A stretch of DNA of 64,000 nucleotides from Trichobilharzia szidati (GCA_944472155.2 OX235271.1:95245256-95309255); one strand, 5' to 3'. Numbered from the stretch's first letter, positions 33,057-43,939 are shown. Numbers and translations are program-made. Notes: generated from the sequence alone by a model not told the origin.

Positions 33057-33295
33057 ATGTAATAGGAAGAGTAAATAAAGGGTTGGTTAAGAAAAAGTTG
33101 TTGCTAAGACGCCATGCAAACATTCAAAAAAAGCCTTATTAACAAAGTAGTAGAACTTGGAATTATACCCAAAGTAGAAGGAGGGGCTGGAGAAGTTCCT
33201 TCTGTGTAAATAAATCTGGGTTTTTTATTCGGATCCCTAAAGCTTTCGGCAATGCAAAGTATACGGAAGCTTACTGTTTTCGGGAGGCTTCTTTT
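33057..33295 (-). mobile_element. PLE inverted arm (left)
   Basis: This 239-bp segment is the reverse complement of 34253-34491 with four mismatches and no indels that I can count. It carries the PLE C-terminal coding end and 3' tail on the minus strand. The outer end is the PLE 3' end. Confidence 0.85.
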
Positions 33296-33321
33296 ATAAT
33301 AATAATAATATAATAATAATT
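33296..33321. repeat. (TAA/AAT)n run
   Basis: Short trinucleotide run directly at the inner border of the inverted PLE arm. Confidence 0.85.
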
Positions 33322-33879
33322 TGCTTTATTCCAGAAACAGTACTAGTGGTGCAGTGTGGAATTTTCACCACATATCTACAATATTTGCATCTTATTTTAT
33401 CAGACATTTAAAAGGAGTATTTCAAAAAAATAAATATAAAGACACCAACAGCAAAAAAAAAAACAGGAAAAACACAAAATAATTTTTTAAAAATACGAAA
33501 AAATACCAAGAAGTAGAAAGGAAATGAAACATCATATAATAATAACTCAATATTGGGTAGTGGAAGGAATGATATGATTATGCATGGTGACAGTAAAGCT
33601 ATAGTCATAAAAGAAGTTATGAAATGATATTTAAGAATGTTTATCGCCAAGATGATCAGTTAATTTGGTTGAAACAACTCTAAACAATCATAAAATAACA
33701 TTTCAGGGTTGTTGTTTTTTTATCAGGTCTAATGCGGTGTTTGTAGTAGTAGTAGTAGTGTGAGTAATCCTACATAGTACAAAATTTTTAAGGTGGTGAC
33801 AATGGCGTCCACAAACAATGATTGTCAGTTTAGCATTGCCGAAAAAATGCCTTTTTTGATGACTTTGAATGAATTCTGC

Positions 33880-34491
33880 TTACATAGTGAGTGGCGACCG
33901 ATGCTGAGTAGCGGAAATCCTAAAGAGAAGAATATCTAACACCCTGAAATGGACATTCTCTGCTGCTAGGTTGCAATTAGTATTCTCATGCCGACTATTG
34001 TTCTTCAACAACTCCAAAGATAAAATATCGCATTTGACCACTTCTATGTGTATCTACCAATTTACTTGCTCATGTGGAGCGAGATATATGGATCGGTCGA
34101 TGCGTGTTTTATCTAAGAGAGTCAAAGAACATTATCCCGCATGGTTACGAAAAGGTAACAGTGGATAAATAAGGAGTGCTGTAATTGAACATATACTCAA
34201 CACCGGTCGCTCATTATGTAAGGAGAATTCATTTAAAGTCATCTACAAGGTCAAAAGAAGCCCCCCGAAAACGGTAAGCTTCCGTATACTTTGCATTGCC
34301 GAAAGCTTTAGGGATCCGAATAAAAAACCCAGATTTATTTACACAGAAGGAACTTCTCCAGCCCCTCCTTCTACTTTGGGTATAATTCCAAGTTCTACTA
34401 CTTTGTTAATAAGGCTTTTTTTGAATGTTTGTATGGCGTCTTAGCAACATCTTTTTCTTAACCAACCCTTTATTTACTCTTCCTATTACAT
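33880..34491 (+). mobile_element. PLE-2-like copy with GIY-YIG, right arm of inverted pair
   Basis: The frame 33971-34168 reads ISHLTTSMCIYQFTCSCGAR, then YMDRSMRVLSKRVKEHYPAW, matching PLE-2 (YIGR changed to YMDR). One TAA follows. The C-terminal part (HILNTGRSLCKENSFKVIYK counterpart) leads into the 239-bp arm at 34253-34491. Confidence 0.8.
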
Positions 34492-34689
34492 AATTTATTT
34501 TGGACACGTGTCCCCACGCATATTGACCAGTCTTAAAAATTTCGATTCTTTTCTGACGAAAATGGAATCTCAACTCTGCAAATGAGTTGTATTATTTGTT
34601 GTTCTGTTTGGCGAACTGCTTCGATCGTCAAAAAGCTTTTCACTCGCATGATAAATTATATCCGATTGAGTTTTTACAGAGTGATGAAT

Positions 34690-34890
34690 GAAATCTATTT
34701 TAATTGGTGAATGGTGACTAGCAGTGGAATCCAGGATGCACATTTCGTCCTATTTGAGACTCTTCATTTGGATATACCTGCATTCCCCGGTGAATGATGG
34801 TGTTCCCACCGAGGCTCAAACTCAGTGCCCATAGTTTCAAACGCCAAAGCGTTATCCACTATACCACTTGGGCCATGACAGCCACCGCTT
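34690..34890 (-). mobile_element. Sm-alpha-like SINE with altered hammerhead
   Basis: On minus: AAGTGGTATAGTGGATAACG (tRNA-like), CTTTGGCGTTTGAAAC, a B-box-like GTTTGAGCCTC, and at 34731-34771 the hammerhead block CCAA, ATGAAGA, GTCTC...AGGAC, GAAA and GCATCCTGG. The C3 position is A, so cleavage is doubtful. Confidence 0.75.
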
Positions 34891-35149
34891 GTGCAACGGG
34901 TCTTAGTAATTATTTAATTCAATTTAGATATTTACGTCAGTTGATTGGACCGAAGTGCTCGGTTTGAGGTGGACATGTCGGCTCCTTATGTAGATGCTTA
35001 GACGATGTTTGGTCAGCCGACGGGAAAATCTAAATTGAATGAAATCTATTTCACTTATTAAACCTGTTTTCATTGGCGATTGTCTAGCAGTCACTATAAT
35101 GTGCACATTTCTAAACCATCAGAACCAGAATCTATGAAATAATTAGTCC

Positions 35150-35150
<1 letters not shown>

Positions 35151-35194
<44 letters not shown>
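35151..35194. repeat. (TAA)n microsatellite
   Basis: About 14 trinucleotide units. It precedes a PLE fragment. Confidence 0.95.
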
Positions 35195-35209
35195 GGAATA
35201 AGAGATTCA

Positions 35210-35455
35210 GATAAAAACACTGTGTAAAGGAACTAACTAGGTGTATTCGTAGCTCTGTTTTAACTCACATTGTAGATACTGAGCATAAAGTTTATGCCAA
35301 CAAGTCATTTGAAGTTATCTATCATATTCTAAGTAATATTGATTTGCTATTACGAGTTCCTCATCTACATATCACTGAAATCATTAGAATCCAGCTGAAG
35401 AGACCAGAAGAAATACATACAGGCACTTTCTTTACCTTGGCCATCACTACGTGAT
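35210..35455 (+). mobile_element. PLE GIY-YIG C-terminal fragment
   Basis: THIVDTEHKVYANKSFEVIY, LLLRVPHLHITEIIRIQLKR and the following FFTLAIT match the end of PLE-2-type nucleases (EHLVTTGHSIS...FFKVIYK...LCIAEALDIQ). Cys to Ile changes and stops show that it is old. Confidence 0.65.
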
Positions 35456-35482
35456 TGCAAAAGTCTGACAATCTTCACTTTA

Positions 35483-35725
35483 AGTATTGGCTTTTGTAGG
35501 GATTTTGTTTGAGTGGTTAGAGGATTTCATCATGAGCTGACATCAGTTAGAGAACCATTGGAAAACATGCAGGGAGTACTGGACATCTGTTTCGTCCTAC
35601 CTCTTTGGGACTCTTTAGCAGTAGGCACCTACCGCCAGGGTTCGAATCCAGGACATTCTGGTTACAAGGCTAGCGAGCACGTAGACCACCAAGCCACTGG
35701 GACCCGATCCAATGGTCCATTAATT
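35483..35725 (-). mobile_element. SINE-E copy
   Basis: Read on minus: GGGTCCCAGTGGCTTGGTGG, B box GGTTCGAACCC-like (here CCTGGATTCGAACCC), hammerhead-like block 35576-35624, GTCAGCTCATGATGAAATCC, and the terminal repeat ending AAAAGCCAATACTT at 35483. The inverted repeat on the tRNA side is missing. Confidence 0.75.
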
Positions 35726-35809
35726 CTAACTTTTGCTAATTCATGACATAGCGCGACCACTTCGCGATGTCTTCTTCGATGAGTTACTGCCTCTCCTTCA
35801 CCAGAAGGT

Positions 35810-35945
35810 CCTGGGTTCCAGCCTCGCCGTGGGTGCGAACTGATGAGGAGTCCCGAACTAGGAAGAAACAGCTGTCCAGTACTCCCACATTTTTCAATGG
35901 TTCTCTAACTTATGTCGGCTCATGATGAACTCCTCCAACAAATCT
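35810..35945 (+). mobile_element. SINE-E copy, opposite orientation to its neighbour
   Basis: CAGAAGGTCCTGGGTTCCAG (B-box area), hammerhead block at 35837-35882 (GAACTG, ATGAGGA, GTCCCGAACTAGGAA, GAAA, CAGCTGTC, CAGTAC), then GTCGGCTCATGATGAA. The A-box half is missing. It lies in inverted orientation to the 35483-35725 copy. Confidence 0.7.
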
Positions 35946-36783
35946 TCCCTTTACTCTAAGCAGTTATTATTTTAACTGTTTGATTATTCTACCCTTTAAC
36001 TGTTGAGTTAATTTTTTTTATGCATATTATCATTAACACATGCATTTGAACTGTAATCTATTCATCTTAACAACTTGATATTATTCACAAAACATTAATG
36101 TTCTCAATAACAATTACTCTTTAAATAATATGTATATATAACTGTAGAGCCAGGTGAGGAAGCTGTCAAAAAGAATATTCTTTACTCAGTCTCTTTTCGT
36201 TTTCCAAAGCTTGTTTCGATTCTCTACACAGGCTGGTTTATGGCTCAGTTTGTTTATAAGCGTACTGGTAATATGCTTTATATTTTGTGAATATATATAC
36301 ATATATATATATATATATATTTGAAGATAGTCAGTCTTTAGCTTGACACAATGGAAATCAACACACAAAGAAAAGCGACCGCCCAACAAGTATCACAAAC
36401 ATAGGCAATAGTACTGTTTATTTGCAAACCAACACGTCAGATGCTTCATTTAGTACAGTCATAATTAAAGCGTAAAGTTTGAACTAAAAATTAACAGTTG
36501 ACAGAGCAACAATCTAACTATTGCCAGCTACCAACTTTAATAAGAGACAACAAAACACACACCATCATACGACTACATACTGTGTATTTATTTACTCCGC
36601 CCAGCTTGAATGAGAATAGATGAATCATACCTACTGCAAAAACGGTAAAAGCAAATGAATAACAGTGTGCAGACTAGTTAATGTAGTTTACTCAAACTTT
36701 TTTGTTTTACCATACACTTTAACTGAATAAACAAACCAGTCAGTTTACTCAAATACAATGTAATCATGCATAGCAATATTTTG
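35946..36783. other. Intron sequence, unassigned
   Basis: It contains a TA microsatellite at about 36293-36321. No gene or element was named. Confidence 0.4.
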
Positions 36784-37016
36784 TACTTATTGCATGGAGG
36801 ATTTCATCATGAGCTGACATCAGTTAGACCCATTAAAAAACCTGGGAGTACTGGACAGCTGTTTCGCCCCAGCTATTTGGGACTCTTCATCAGTACGCAC
36901 CTACCGTAAGGGTTCGAACCCAGGACCTTCTGGTTACAAGGCGAGCTCGCAGACCACCAAGCCACTGGGACCGATCCAATGCAATCAAACAATCCTACAA
37001 AGCAATACTTGAAAAT
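36784..37016 (-). mobile_element. SINE-E copy with tRNA-side terminal repeat
   Basis: On minus: terminal repeat TTTCAAGTATTGCTTTGTAG at 36998-37017, then GATCGGTCCCAGTGGCTTGG, B box GGGTTCGAACCC, and hammerhead block 36848-36896. There stem II is GTCCC with GGGGC, five pairs including one U-G, so the stem is kept although the sequence changed. Confidence 0.78.
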
Positions 37017-37144
37017 TTTGTACTTAAATAATTAACATATTCGATAAGATCGACCACCAGACCTTAATGGACTGAAAATATTTCACGATTACCTCATTAA
37101 GCCAGTTTGTGTAAGAAGTAGTCATCTCTAAGACAGCTAAACAC

Positions 37145-37315
37145 GTCGCCCAGGTTCGATTCCCAGCCTAGTTTACTAGTCCATAATAAGCCTAGAAAGG
37201 AGGTGAGGTTAGGCGTGTGCGGCTGGCAACCTCACCTCGTATAAACAATACTGTCATTGGACCTTCAAAGCTTATAGCTAAATGCTCCACTTGGAAAGTA
37301 AAGAAATGTAAAAAA
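37145..37315 (+). mobile_element. Divergent SINE-F-like fragment
   Basis: B box CAGGTTCGATTCCCAG, the body GGTGAGGTTAGGCGTGTGCG, and a tail AATGCTCCACTTGGAAAGT that resembles the RTE-A-like SINE-F tail. Confidence 0.5.
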
Positions 37316-37949
37316 GACCGAGCCGAATGCGACAAATCATTCTGCACTGGTTAATTTTAAGGCAACTAGGATGACGGCGATAAAACCTCTAAGTAGATAG
37401 CATTTCATAGACATTTGGTTCCCTTGATAAATTTCGATAGAGAAAGAAAGACCAGATTTGCAGCATAATTTATAATATTCTATTTCACAGGTTCTCATCA
37501 GCTAACTGCAAACTACCTGAAATTACGATGGTTATAAATAATGACATTTCATACTTCAATGTTTGAAAGGTAATAGAGGAAACATTACAAGATGAACGCA
37601 TCCGGAATATAAGCACGACAATTTTTAGTTTAAGTCACCATCAATTTATATGCTTACAACCTGTAAATCTGATCTTGTTTTTCTCTGTCAAGATCGTATT
37701 TCCTTCTAATTCTTCAAATGATATCGTTTAAGTGATGAGATCTCAGTAGCACCTCACAGAAATGAACTAATCTCGAAAAAGGGGCATAAAATTCAACGAA
37801 TAAGACGGTTATTCTTCAAAATGACACGCCAAATAAAAAGCTACCAACAAATCGCAAGTAAATCTTTAAGAATACAACCAAGCATAAGACAATTATTGGG
37901 ATAAACTCTACATGTAAGGATTAATTAATTATCACTGAACTAAACTTAC

Positions 37950-38111
37950 TTTCAGCTAAGAGATGATATATTACAGAGTTATATCGTTTTTTGCCCAATC
38001 TATGATTAAAGTAACCACACTGATAGAATCCCTGATCTTGGAATTGAAAATCCCGTATCATTAATGTATAATGCCCAGTAGATGGAGATTGTACAAATCG
38101 ATATTTATCCG
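37950..38111 (-). CDS. Ig-domain exon, C-terminal half (54 codons)
   Basis: The acceptor is strongly pyrimidine-rich (CTCCTTTCTATTTCATTAG) and the donor is GTAAGT, phase 1/1. The translation contains the diagnostic strand E-F segment YTLMIRDFQFQDQGFYQCGY, with the second Ig cysteine preceded by D-x-G-x-Y-x-C. Joined to 39266-39415 it completes one Ig domain of about 100 residues. A basic strand (HRLGKKRY) follows the Cys. The 3' partner exon is probably 25499-25729, but another exon in the roughly 12-kb intron cannot be excluded because all exons share phase 1. Confidence 0.88.
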
Positions 38112-38516
38112 CTAATGAAATAGAAAGGAGATGGAACAAGAAAAGCCGAACAATGAGGAATAAAAAGTATTTACACAGGAGAAAATAGTTGAAAAGAAAA
38201 ATAAGACACAGCGGCGGAAAATCTCGTCCCTACGCAAAATACGTCTATCGTAGTGGAATATAATAGAATAGAATATTATTTAGTGTTGAGTGGATTTTCT
38301 ATCAGCCAAATGTATAAATGACACAATACCATAACGAACAAAATCTTCGGACTTATGATCGACTGATTTAGGCAGTTGACTTTCACAATCTCAAAATACT
38401 CAGTAGCAGTTTTATTTGAGTATTGAACACCTGTATTTGGTTGTTAAATCGTCTTGTAAATAGAACATGATGTGCTCCACACCACACAGGGTTGTTGCGT
38501 TACATCATGTATTTTA

Positions 38517-39140
38517 ATTATTATTATTATATTCTTGTTGTTTCCTTTAATTCCTAGAGGAATATAAGGCTTCAGCCGCCCATGTCCATTGCATTCGGTT
38601 CTCCGAGGACGTTTTCACCTGGCTCCACGTCTGCCAACACACGCTCATCTCTTCTTCTCATGACCACCTCCATGTCACCTTCGCGCTGACAACCAACTCG
38701 CCACTCCTCATTTGGGTTCCACTCGAGCGATGACCTGGTGTGTGATGTCACTTGGTGGTTTATTTTCTCAGAGTATGGTCAATCCACCTCCATTTCTTCC
38801 TGCATATTTCTTGCACATTTGGTTCCTGCTGGGCTGATTCGCTCATCGGCAGAGATCCCTGTTGGTAATCTTTTCTGGCCACCTGATGTTAAGTACTGAG
38901 CGAACACAGCTGTTGATGAAAGTCTTTAGTCTCTGATCCGTATAGTAGCACTGACTTCACATCGTTGAAAATCCGGATCTTATTTTTAATGCTGAGCAGT
39001 GCTGTCGACCTCCACACAGACGTGAGAGAAATGAAAGCTTGCCTTGCTTTCCCGATGATCCTCGCTTTGATATCCTCGTCAGTTCCGCCTATAGTTGAAA
39101 CGATGCTTCCCAGGTAGGTAGAAAAGGTTGCTTCTTTTTA
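38517..39140 (-). mobile_element. RTE-A copy, 3' part
   Basis: On minus, the region around the RT C-terminus (YLGSIVSTIGGTDEDIK counterpart at about 39060-39110, KARQAFISLTSVW counterpart, KKWRWIDHTL counterpart) precedes the tail GCCTTATATTCCTCTAGGAA with AATAATAATAA. It is 5'-truncated about 125 bp from the Ig exon at 39266. Confidence 0.75.
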
Positions 39141-39265
39141 GATTTCACCCATGTATTTTAAACTGCGCATTTATAAATAAAAGGCACATAAAACCAGTTG
39201 AGATTTCATCAATGAAAAACACGAACACCATAAAACAAGTTGCCAATCAAATAGTATAAACTTAC

Positions 39266-39415
39266 CGAAAAAGAGATGCGTAATATCAGTATTATTTAAC
39301 GTAAAAAACACTTGATCTGATGAATGTACTTTCTCTAAACTGCAAGGGATCACTGCAATATTTCCCAAGTTGTATTTTATAACTGAGGGGATTGAGACTT
39401 TCTGAGCTACTGGAC
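39266..39415 (-). CDS. Ig-domain exon, N-terminal half (50 codons)
   Basis: The exon runs from an AATTTTCAAG acceptor to a GTAAGT donor, phase 1/1. It encodes the start of an Ig domain: a linker (PVAQKVSIPSV), the strand-B motif GNIAVIPCSL with the first conserved Cys, and a sequon NNT. It ends at LFFG, where the split codon G+CG continues into 37950-38111. An RTE-A 5'-truncated copy stops only about 125 bp upstream in genomic coordinates (38517-39140), inside the intron that splits this domain. Confidence 0.85.
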
Positions 39416-39794
39416 CTTGAAAATTATTTCAAAAGAGGAAGAAATAATGTTAGAATGATAGATTAACAGGAAATAATTAACATTAAAGATAAATCTTATG
39501 CATAGAGAATGAATAATTCTCATTTTTTTAAAGTCTTTTACAACGAATTATTTCTAACTTAATAGTTTCTTTGCTCATAAAATGTTACAAAGCGTATGGT
39601 CAGTTGTAAAAAGTATTCCAAGCCGCTCAGCGCATTACTAGTATCCATATCAGATAGAAAATAATAACGGGATTATAATTAAATATTGCCGTAGTAAAAC
39701 TATGCTGTCTTGGTAGAATAGAAAACAGATTAGTATAGGATATGTTTATTATCATAAGTGAATGAGGTCATATCCCAGTAAGATCAAGAAGACA

Positions 39795-40400
39795 TGAAAA
39801 GATTAGTTGTCTTTGATCATACGCGTCTGCGCTCTATCTCCCGTGTGAAGTGGTATGATTAGGTGAGCAATATTGAGGTTAGGCGTCGAGTGACAGGTAC
39901 GAAGGGGAAATCAATCGACGAGGCTGTGAAATTACATCGACTGAGATGGTTAGGATATGTGTTACGTATGCCTAGTCATCGCCTTCCTCGACAATGGGCA
40001 ATGTTAACTGATATAGGGTCAGGCTGGAAAAGAGCTAGCGGCGGTCAAACCAAAACATGGCACCAGTCAATGAAATCTACAACAGTTAGTCTAGGCCACA
40101 TAGGAAGGTGTAGACTTCCTGGTTGGGGTCCTCGGGACGGTAAAAACCAATGGTTGGAAACAATTGGTGACATGGCTCAAAATCGTTCTCAGTGGCTGGT
40201 GCAGATGCATCCACTCCTTGTGACTTATGATTTCCAGTGAAACTGTTTTGTTCTTCGTTATTACTATTCCTTTGTCTCACACCTCTGTTCACTGTCTCTA
40301 ATATGCATTTCTCCTACTTTCTTCTCTTGCTTTGTGTGCTACATGGAGTGTGGCGACTTGAACTGCCGCACATATGTGCAAAGTTCTATGTCGAAAACCG
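39795..40400 (+). mobile_element. LINE-B subfamily copy, 3' part
   Basis: The frame 39863-40240 reads SNIEVRRRVTGTKGKSIDEA, VKLHRLRWLGYVLRMPSHRL, SGWKRASGGQTKTWHQS and GWGPRDGKNQWLETIGDMAQ. The tail ends in TGTGCAAAGTTCTATGTCGA. The frame is open for 125 codons, less decayed than most. Confidence 0.8.
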
Positions 40401-40589
40401 ACACAAGATCAGGAACAGATAGATAAGAGATACAAAGTGAAAATATTACTCGAGTGAATAAATGCCATTACAAACGACACACACATCTGTCGGCCATTTA
40501 AAGAATGGCGAATAGAATATTCGGAGCAAAAGCAAATTTGTAAATGGTGAAACATGACCAAAGATGGACATAATCAGGTTCTCGGCGAA

Positions 40590-40870
40590 CATTACCATTG
40601 AAGTATTTGTTTGACTGGCCCGAAATGTTCGACCTCTGTTATCGGCTCCTGGTACGGACGCTTCAACGATGTCTGAGGATTAACATGATATAACTTGGTG
40701 GATGATGACTAAAACAGTGGCGTCATCAGCTAGTGGATAATGCTTTGGCGTTTGAAACGATAGGAGCCTGGATGCAGTCTCAATGAGGACATCAGCTGAG
40801 GAGTCTCAAATAGGACGAAGTGAACATCTTGCGTTCAACTGCTAATCACCACCCACCAAGTAACGGTTTA
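40590..40870 (+). mobile_element. Sm-alpha-like SINE with CTGAGGA hammerhead core
   Basis: AGTGGATAATGCTTTGGCGT and TTGAAACGATAGGAGCC (tRNA-like part) lead to the hammerhead at 40793-40831: CAG, CTGAGGA (fits CUGANGA), GTCTCAAATAGGAC, GAAG instead of GAAA, GAACATC, then TTG pairing with CAG. Most core bases are kept. Confidence 0.75.
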
Positions 40871-40959
40871 TAAATAGTTGTAATTCTTGTCACATTTTTC
40901 ATACAATATGTATATTGATTTAAAAGGCAGGCGCATTTCGTTAACTCATATTCACTTAC

Positions 40960-41040
40960 GAGAGAAAAACAAAGCCTGAGAGATTTTTAACCAAAATATA
41001 ATATAATAAGAGAGCCACAGGATGACAAAGACGATGATAG
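40960..41040 (-). CDS. Candidate transmembrane cassette exon (27 codons)
   Basis: The 81-bp frame lies between a good acceptor (AATCCTTTCTTAG) and a GTAAGT donor, and is phase 1 at both ends like the Ig exons around it. It encodes about 17 hydrophobic residues (IIVFVILWLSYYIIFWL) followed by a Lys. It would join in frame both to 51371-51763 and to 39266-39415. A membrane helix here, before four more Ig domains, would be odd unless the exon is used alternatively, so a chance match in AT-rich DNA remains possible. RNA reads would decide. Confidence 0.35.
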
Positions 41041-42524
41041 CTAAGAAAGGATTATTAGCAATACTTCTTAATGAGTATTAACAATATACTTATATTTCTT
41101 TGTCTAAACACTTTATTTTAGCTGACCACTTTGATTTACTTAAATGATTGAAACCAGCTCTTATTTTGCATACAATCAATTAGTACGAAGATGTAAACTA
41201 TTAAGGGAAGTTGGGAAAAAAAGACACACTAACAATACTTCAGTAGTTATCCATGGCATCTGGAATAGCTTGATATTGGTTGACTAACATCTCATTTCTG
41301 TCACCCTGCCAATCTCCGCTTCACTGCTAATTCAGTATGATTAAAATAGGGTTGAGAAGATCTAGTCTGGGAGCCAGTGTGACGAAATTAAATGGATAGC
41401 TGGCTAAAAGTGAAAATAAAACCTGGAATTCTTTTTTAACTCAGTAGGGGTATCAAAAGCTGTAGAAGTAACACTGAGACAATTTGTTAAAATCTTGCCA
41501 CATGGCAAGGCTCTACAATTTACACTATCATCCTAAAACACTTAACAATGTTGTTTGAGGTCAGTTCTCGGAATAGGCTTTTCATGTTTTTGGAGAGTTA
41601 GTGAGTGACATTACCCAGCTGCCTAGACTGAGATTGGTGGGGCGGGATTCGAACACAGGAACCACTGGCTGAAAGTCAAGTGTTTAAACCAAATGAATTT
41701 TGCAATATGAGTCGGACAGAGTTGAACTAAACACACACAAATAGAGCAACATTACATGAAATTATCTAATTTCAACTGTCAACACAATTCTTTTGTCTGA
41801 CTACTAATTCAAACTGCAGAAAAAAAGAACAGAAAGTATCTCTAATGCGTATAAATTGTTTCATGAAGTAGTGAATCCCATTGATCACTTTTTTTGCATA
41901 CAACACAATTACCATAATATAATTTATGATTAATGAGTTTAGCATTTCATCCAAGTACAGTAAAAAAGAATCAACCGGAACAGTAGTCAACCCAGCTACT
42001 ACAGTAGTAGCACCACCACCTCCTCGTCCTCCTCGAATATGCAAAATATTTTTTCTTTGGCACACACAAACGCACACACAAGAAAACGTACATTATAATA
42101 ATCGAAATGAAGTAGAACGTTATTACTTAGAAAAAAGGAATATACAGAGGACACCAGTGGATGACAATTTTACTATTGCATATTTAATTTAATTCTTGTT
42201 GTTTTTTGATTCTAGGACAGTAACATTGAAGAAGAAGAAAAAAAGGAAATCACACTAGTGTCGGTTGTTAAAAATTCGCCAATTAAGAATACAGAAATAA
42301 AGTAGAATGCAAATTATATAAAAGGAAGTATTTAAAAAAGAGAGAGAAAATGTATTCTATCCACTTGACAAATGGGTCCTCCAGTGAACAATTATTCATC
42401 AAATGAACTATACAGTTCAAAATTAATCATGATGAATACAAATATATTATGCAGGCTTGAAATAGGTGGAGGAATTTTAAATTCAATAGAGATAAAAGAA
42501 TGAGAAACATGAATTATATTATAA
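41041..42524. other. Intron sequence with a tRNA-like SINE piece
   Basis: At 41570-41700 the minus strand has CAGCCAGTGGTTCCTGTGTTCGAATCCCGC, a tRNA-derived B-box segment. The rest is AT-rich; the frames around 41772-42192 are low-complexity and not coding. Confidence 0.4.
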
Positions 42525-43430
42525 ATTATTATTATTCTTCCCTTGGATTCCTAGTGGAACAAAGGGCTTCAACTGCACGTCTCCGCTTGCTTCTGTCTTC
42601 TGCTGTACTTTTCACCTGCATCCATCTTAGTCCATACTGTTTCAACTCCTCTTCACACGATCTCCTCCATGTCACCCTTGCACCGACGTCCCACTCACCG
42701 CTTCCCTTTCGGGTTCCACTCGAGCTGTGGCCTGACTCACGATGTCACCCAGCGGCCTCCTCAGCGAGTGTCCAATCCATCTCCACTTTCTCCTGCATAT
42801 TTGTTGAGCGATTGGTTCTTGTTTTATTTGTTTCCATAGTTTCTTGTTGGTGATTCTTTCCGGCCATCTGATCTTCAGTATAGAGCGAAGACAGTTGTTG
42901 AAAAAGGTCTGCAACAGGCTGTTGGAAATATTCTTTGTGACCCACCAAGTTTCTGATCCGTACGTATAGAAGAACTGACTTGACGTTTGTATTGGAAATC
43001 CGAATTTTGTTGTTGATGCAGGCTGAGTGACGAAGATTTCCAGATTGGTTTCAGGTTGATGAATGTGTTTCTCGCCTTCCCGATTCTGGATTTGACATCC
43101 TCGTCCGTTCCTCCTGTAGTTGAGACAATGCTCCCTAGATAAGTGAGCGAAGTAACCTCTTTCAAATCCCTCCCGTTGATGGTGATTGGCGCTGGATGCT
43201 GCTGCTGTTGTTGATGGTTGGTAATATTCATAACCTCCGTCTTGTCTATGTTCACCTGCAGTCCTCTCTTTGCTGCTACTGCAACCAGCTTGTCGGTTTT
43301 CGCTTGTAATTCTTCGATTTTTTGTCACATCAAACATAAGTCATCCGCGAAATACAGGTCTTCTAGGTTCTTCACGCCTGTGGTCCAGGATATCCCTGTC
43401 TTCTCGTTTACCACTGTCTGACGCATAATA
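42525..43430 (-). mobile_element. RTE-A copy, RT C-terminal half
   Basis: The minus-strand frame 42672-43337 is open for 221 codons, but the family sequence switches frame inside it. Motifs are MNITNHQQQQQHPAPITING, VTSLTYLGSIVSTTGGTDED, LQTFFNNCLRSILKIRWPER and RRKWRWIGHSLRRPLGD. The tail is at 42525-42570 (GAAGCCCTTTGTTCCACTAG). SR2-like RTE. Confidence 0.85.
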
Positions 43431-43439
43431 ACTTCGCCT

Positions 43440-43565
43440 AGATTACTGGCTCATTAGTTCTCTAGCCGGTCCCAAGCCCGGAGAAAGAGGGAGGGTTGGG
43501 GCGTGGTGCTAGCAACTCCACCCCCAAAACTTAACGAAATTGCTACAGGAACTTCAACACACAAA
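43440..43565 (+). mobile_element. SINE-F-like fragment
   Basis: GAGGGAGGGTTGGGGCGTGG, then GCTAGCAACTCCACCC and GCTACAGGAACTTCAA match the SINE-F body. The head and end are missing. Confidence 0.5.
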
Positions 43566-43632
43566 TATATTAAAAATTCTAGAAACATGAATTAATCAAA
43601 CATTTTTACAGATAGAATGAATTGGTTATTGG

Positions 43633-43812
43633 ATCGGGTTCCAGTGGCTTAATGGTCTACGAGGTTGCCTTATAAACAGGAAGGTTCTGGGGGTTCGAAT
43701 TCCGGCGGTGCATGCTGATTAAGAGTCACAAACTAGGACGAAACAGTACTCCCAGGTTTTCCAATGGTTTTCTAACCAATTTCAGCTGATGATGAAATCC
43801 TGTAACCAATTA
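43633..43812 (+). mobile_element. SINE-E copy with damaged hammerhead
   Basis: GGGTTCCAGTGGCTTAATGG, B box GGGTTCGAATTCC, then CTGATTAAGAGTCAC..AGGACGAAACAGTACT: part of stem III was deleted. The end GATGAAATCCTGTAACCAAT keeps the start of the terminal repeat. Confidence 0.7.
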
Positions 43813-43939
43813 AATCAACTGATGAAAAAGTTATTGAGAAGAACATTCTTTGTTTACTAATCAATCTTTTGAAAAAAACCTTATTTCCTAAAAACTTAGA
43901 AGCATAAAAAACACCAAAATTTAAACAAAACATGTGTCC

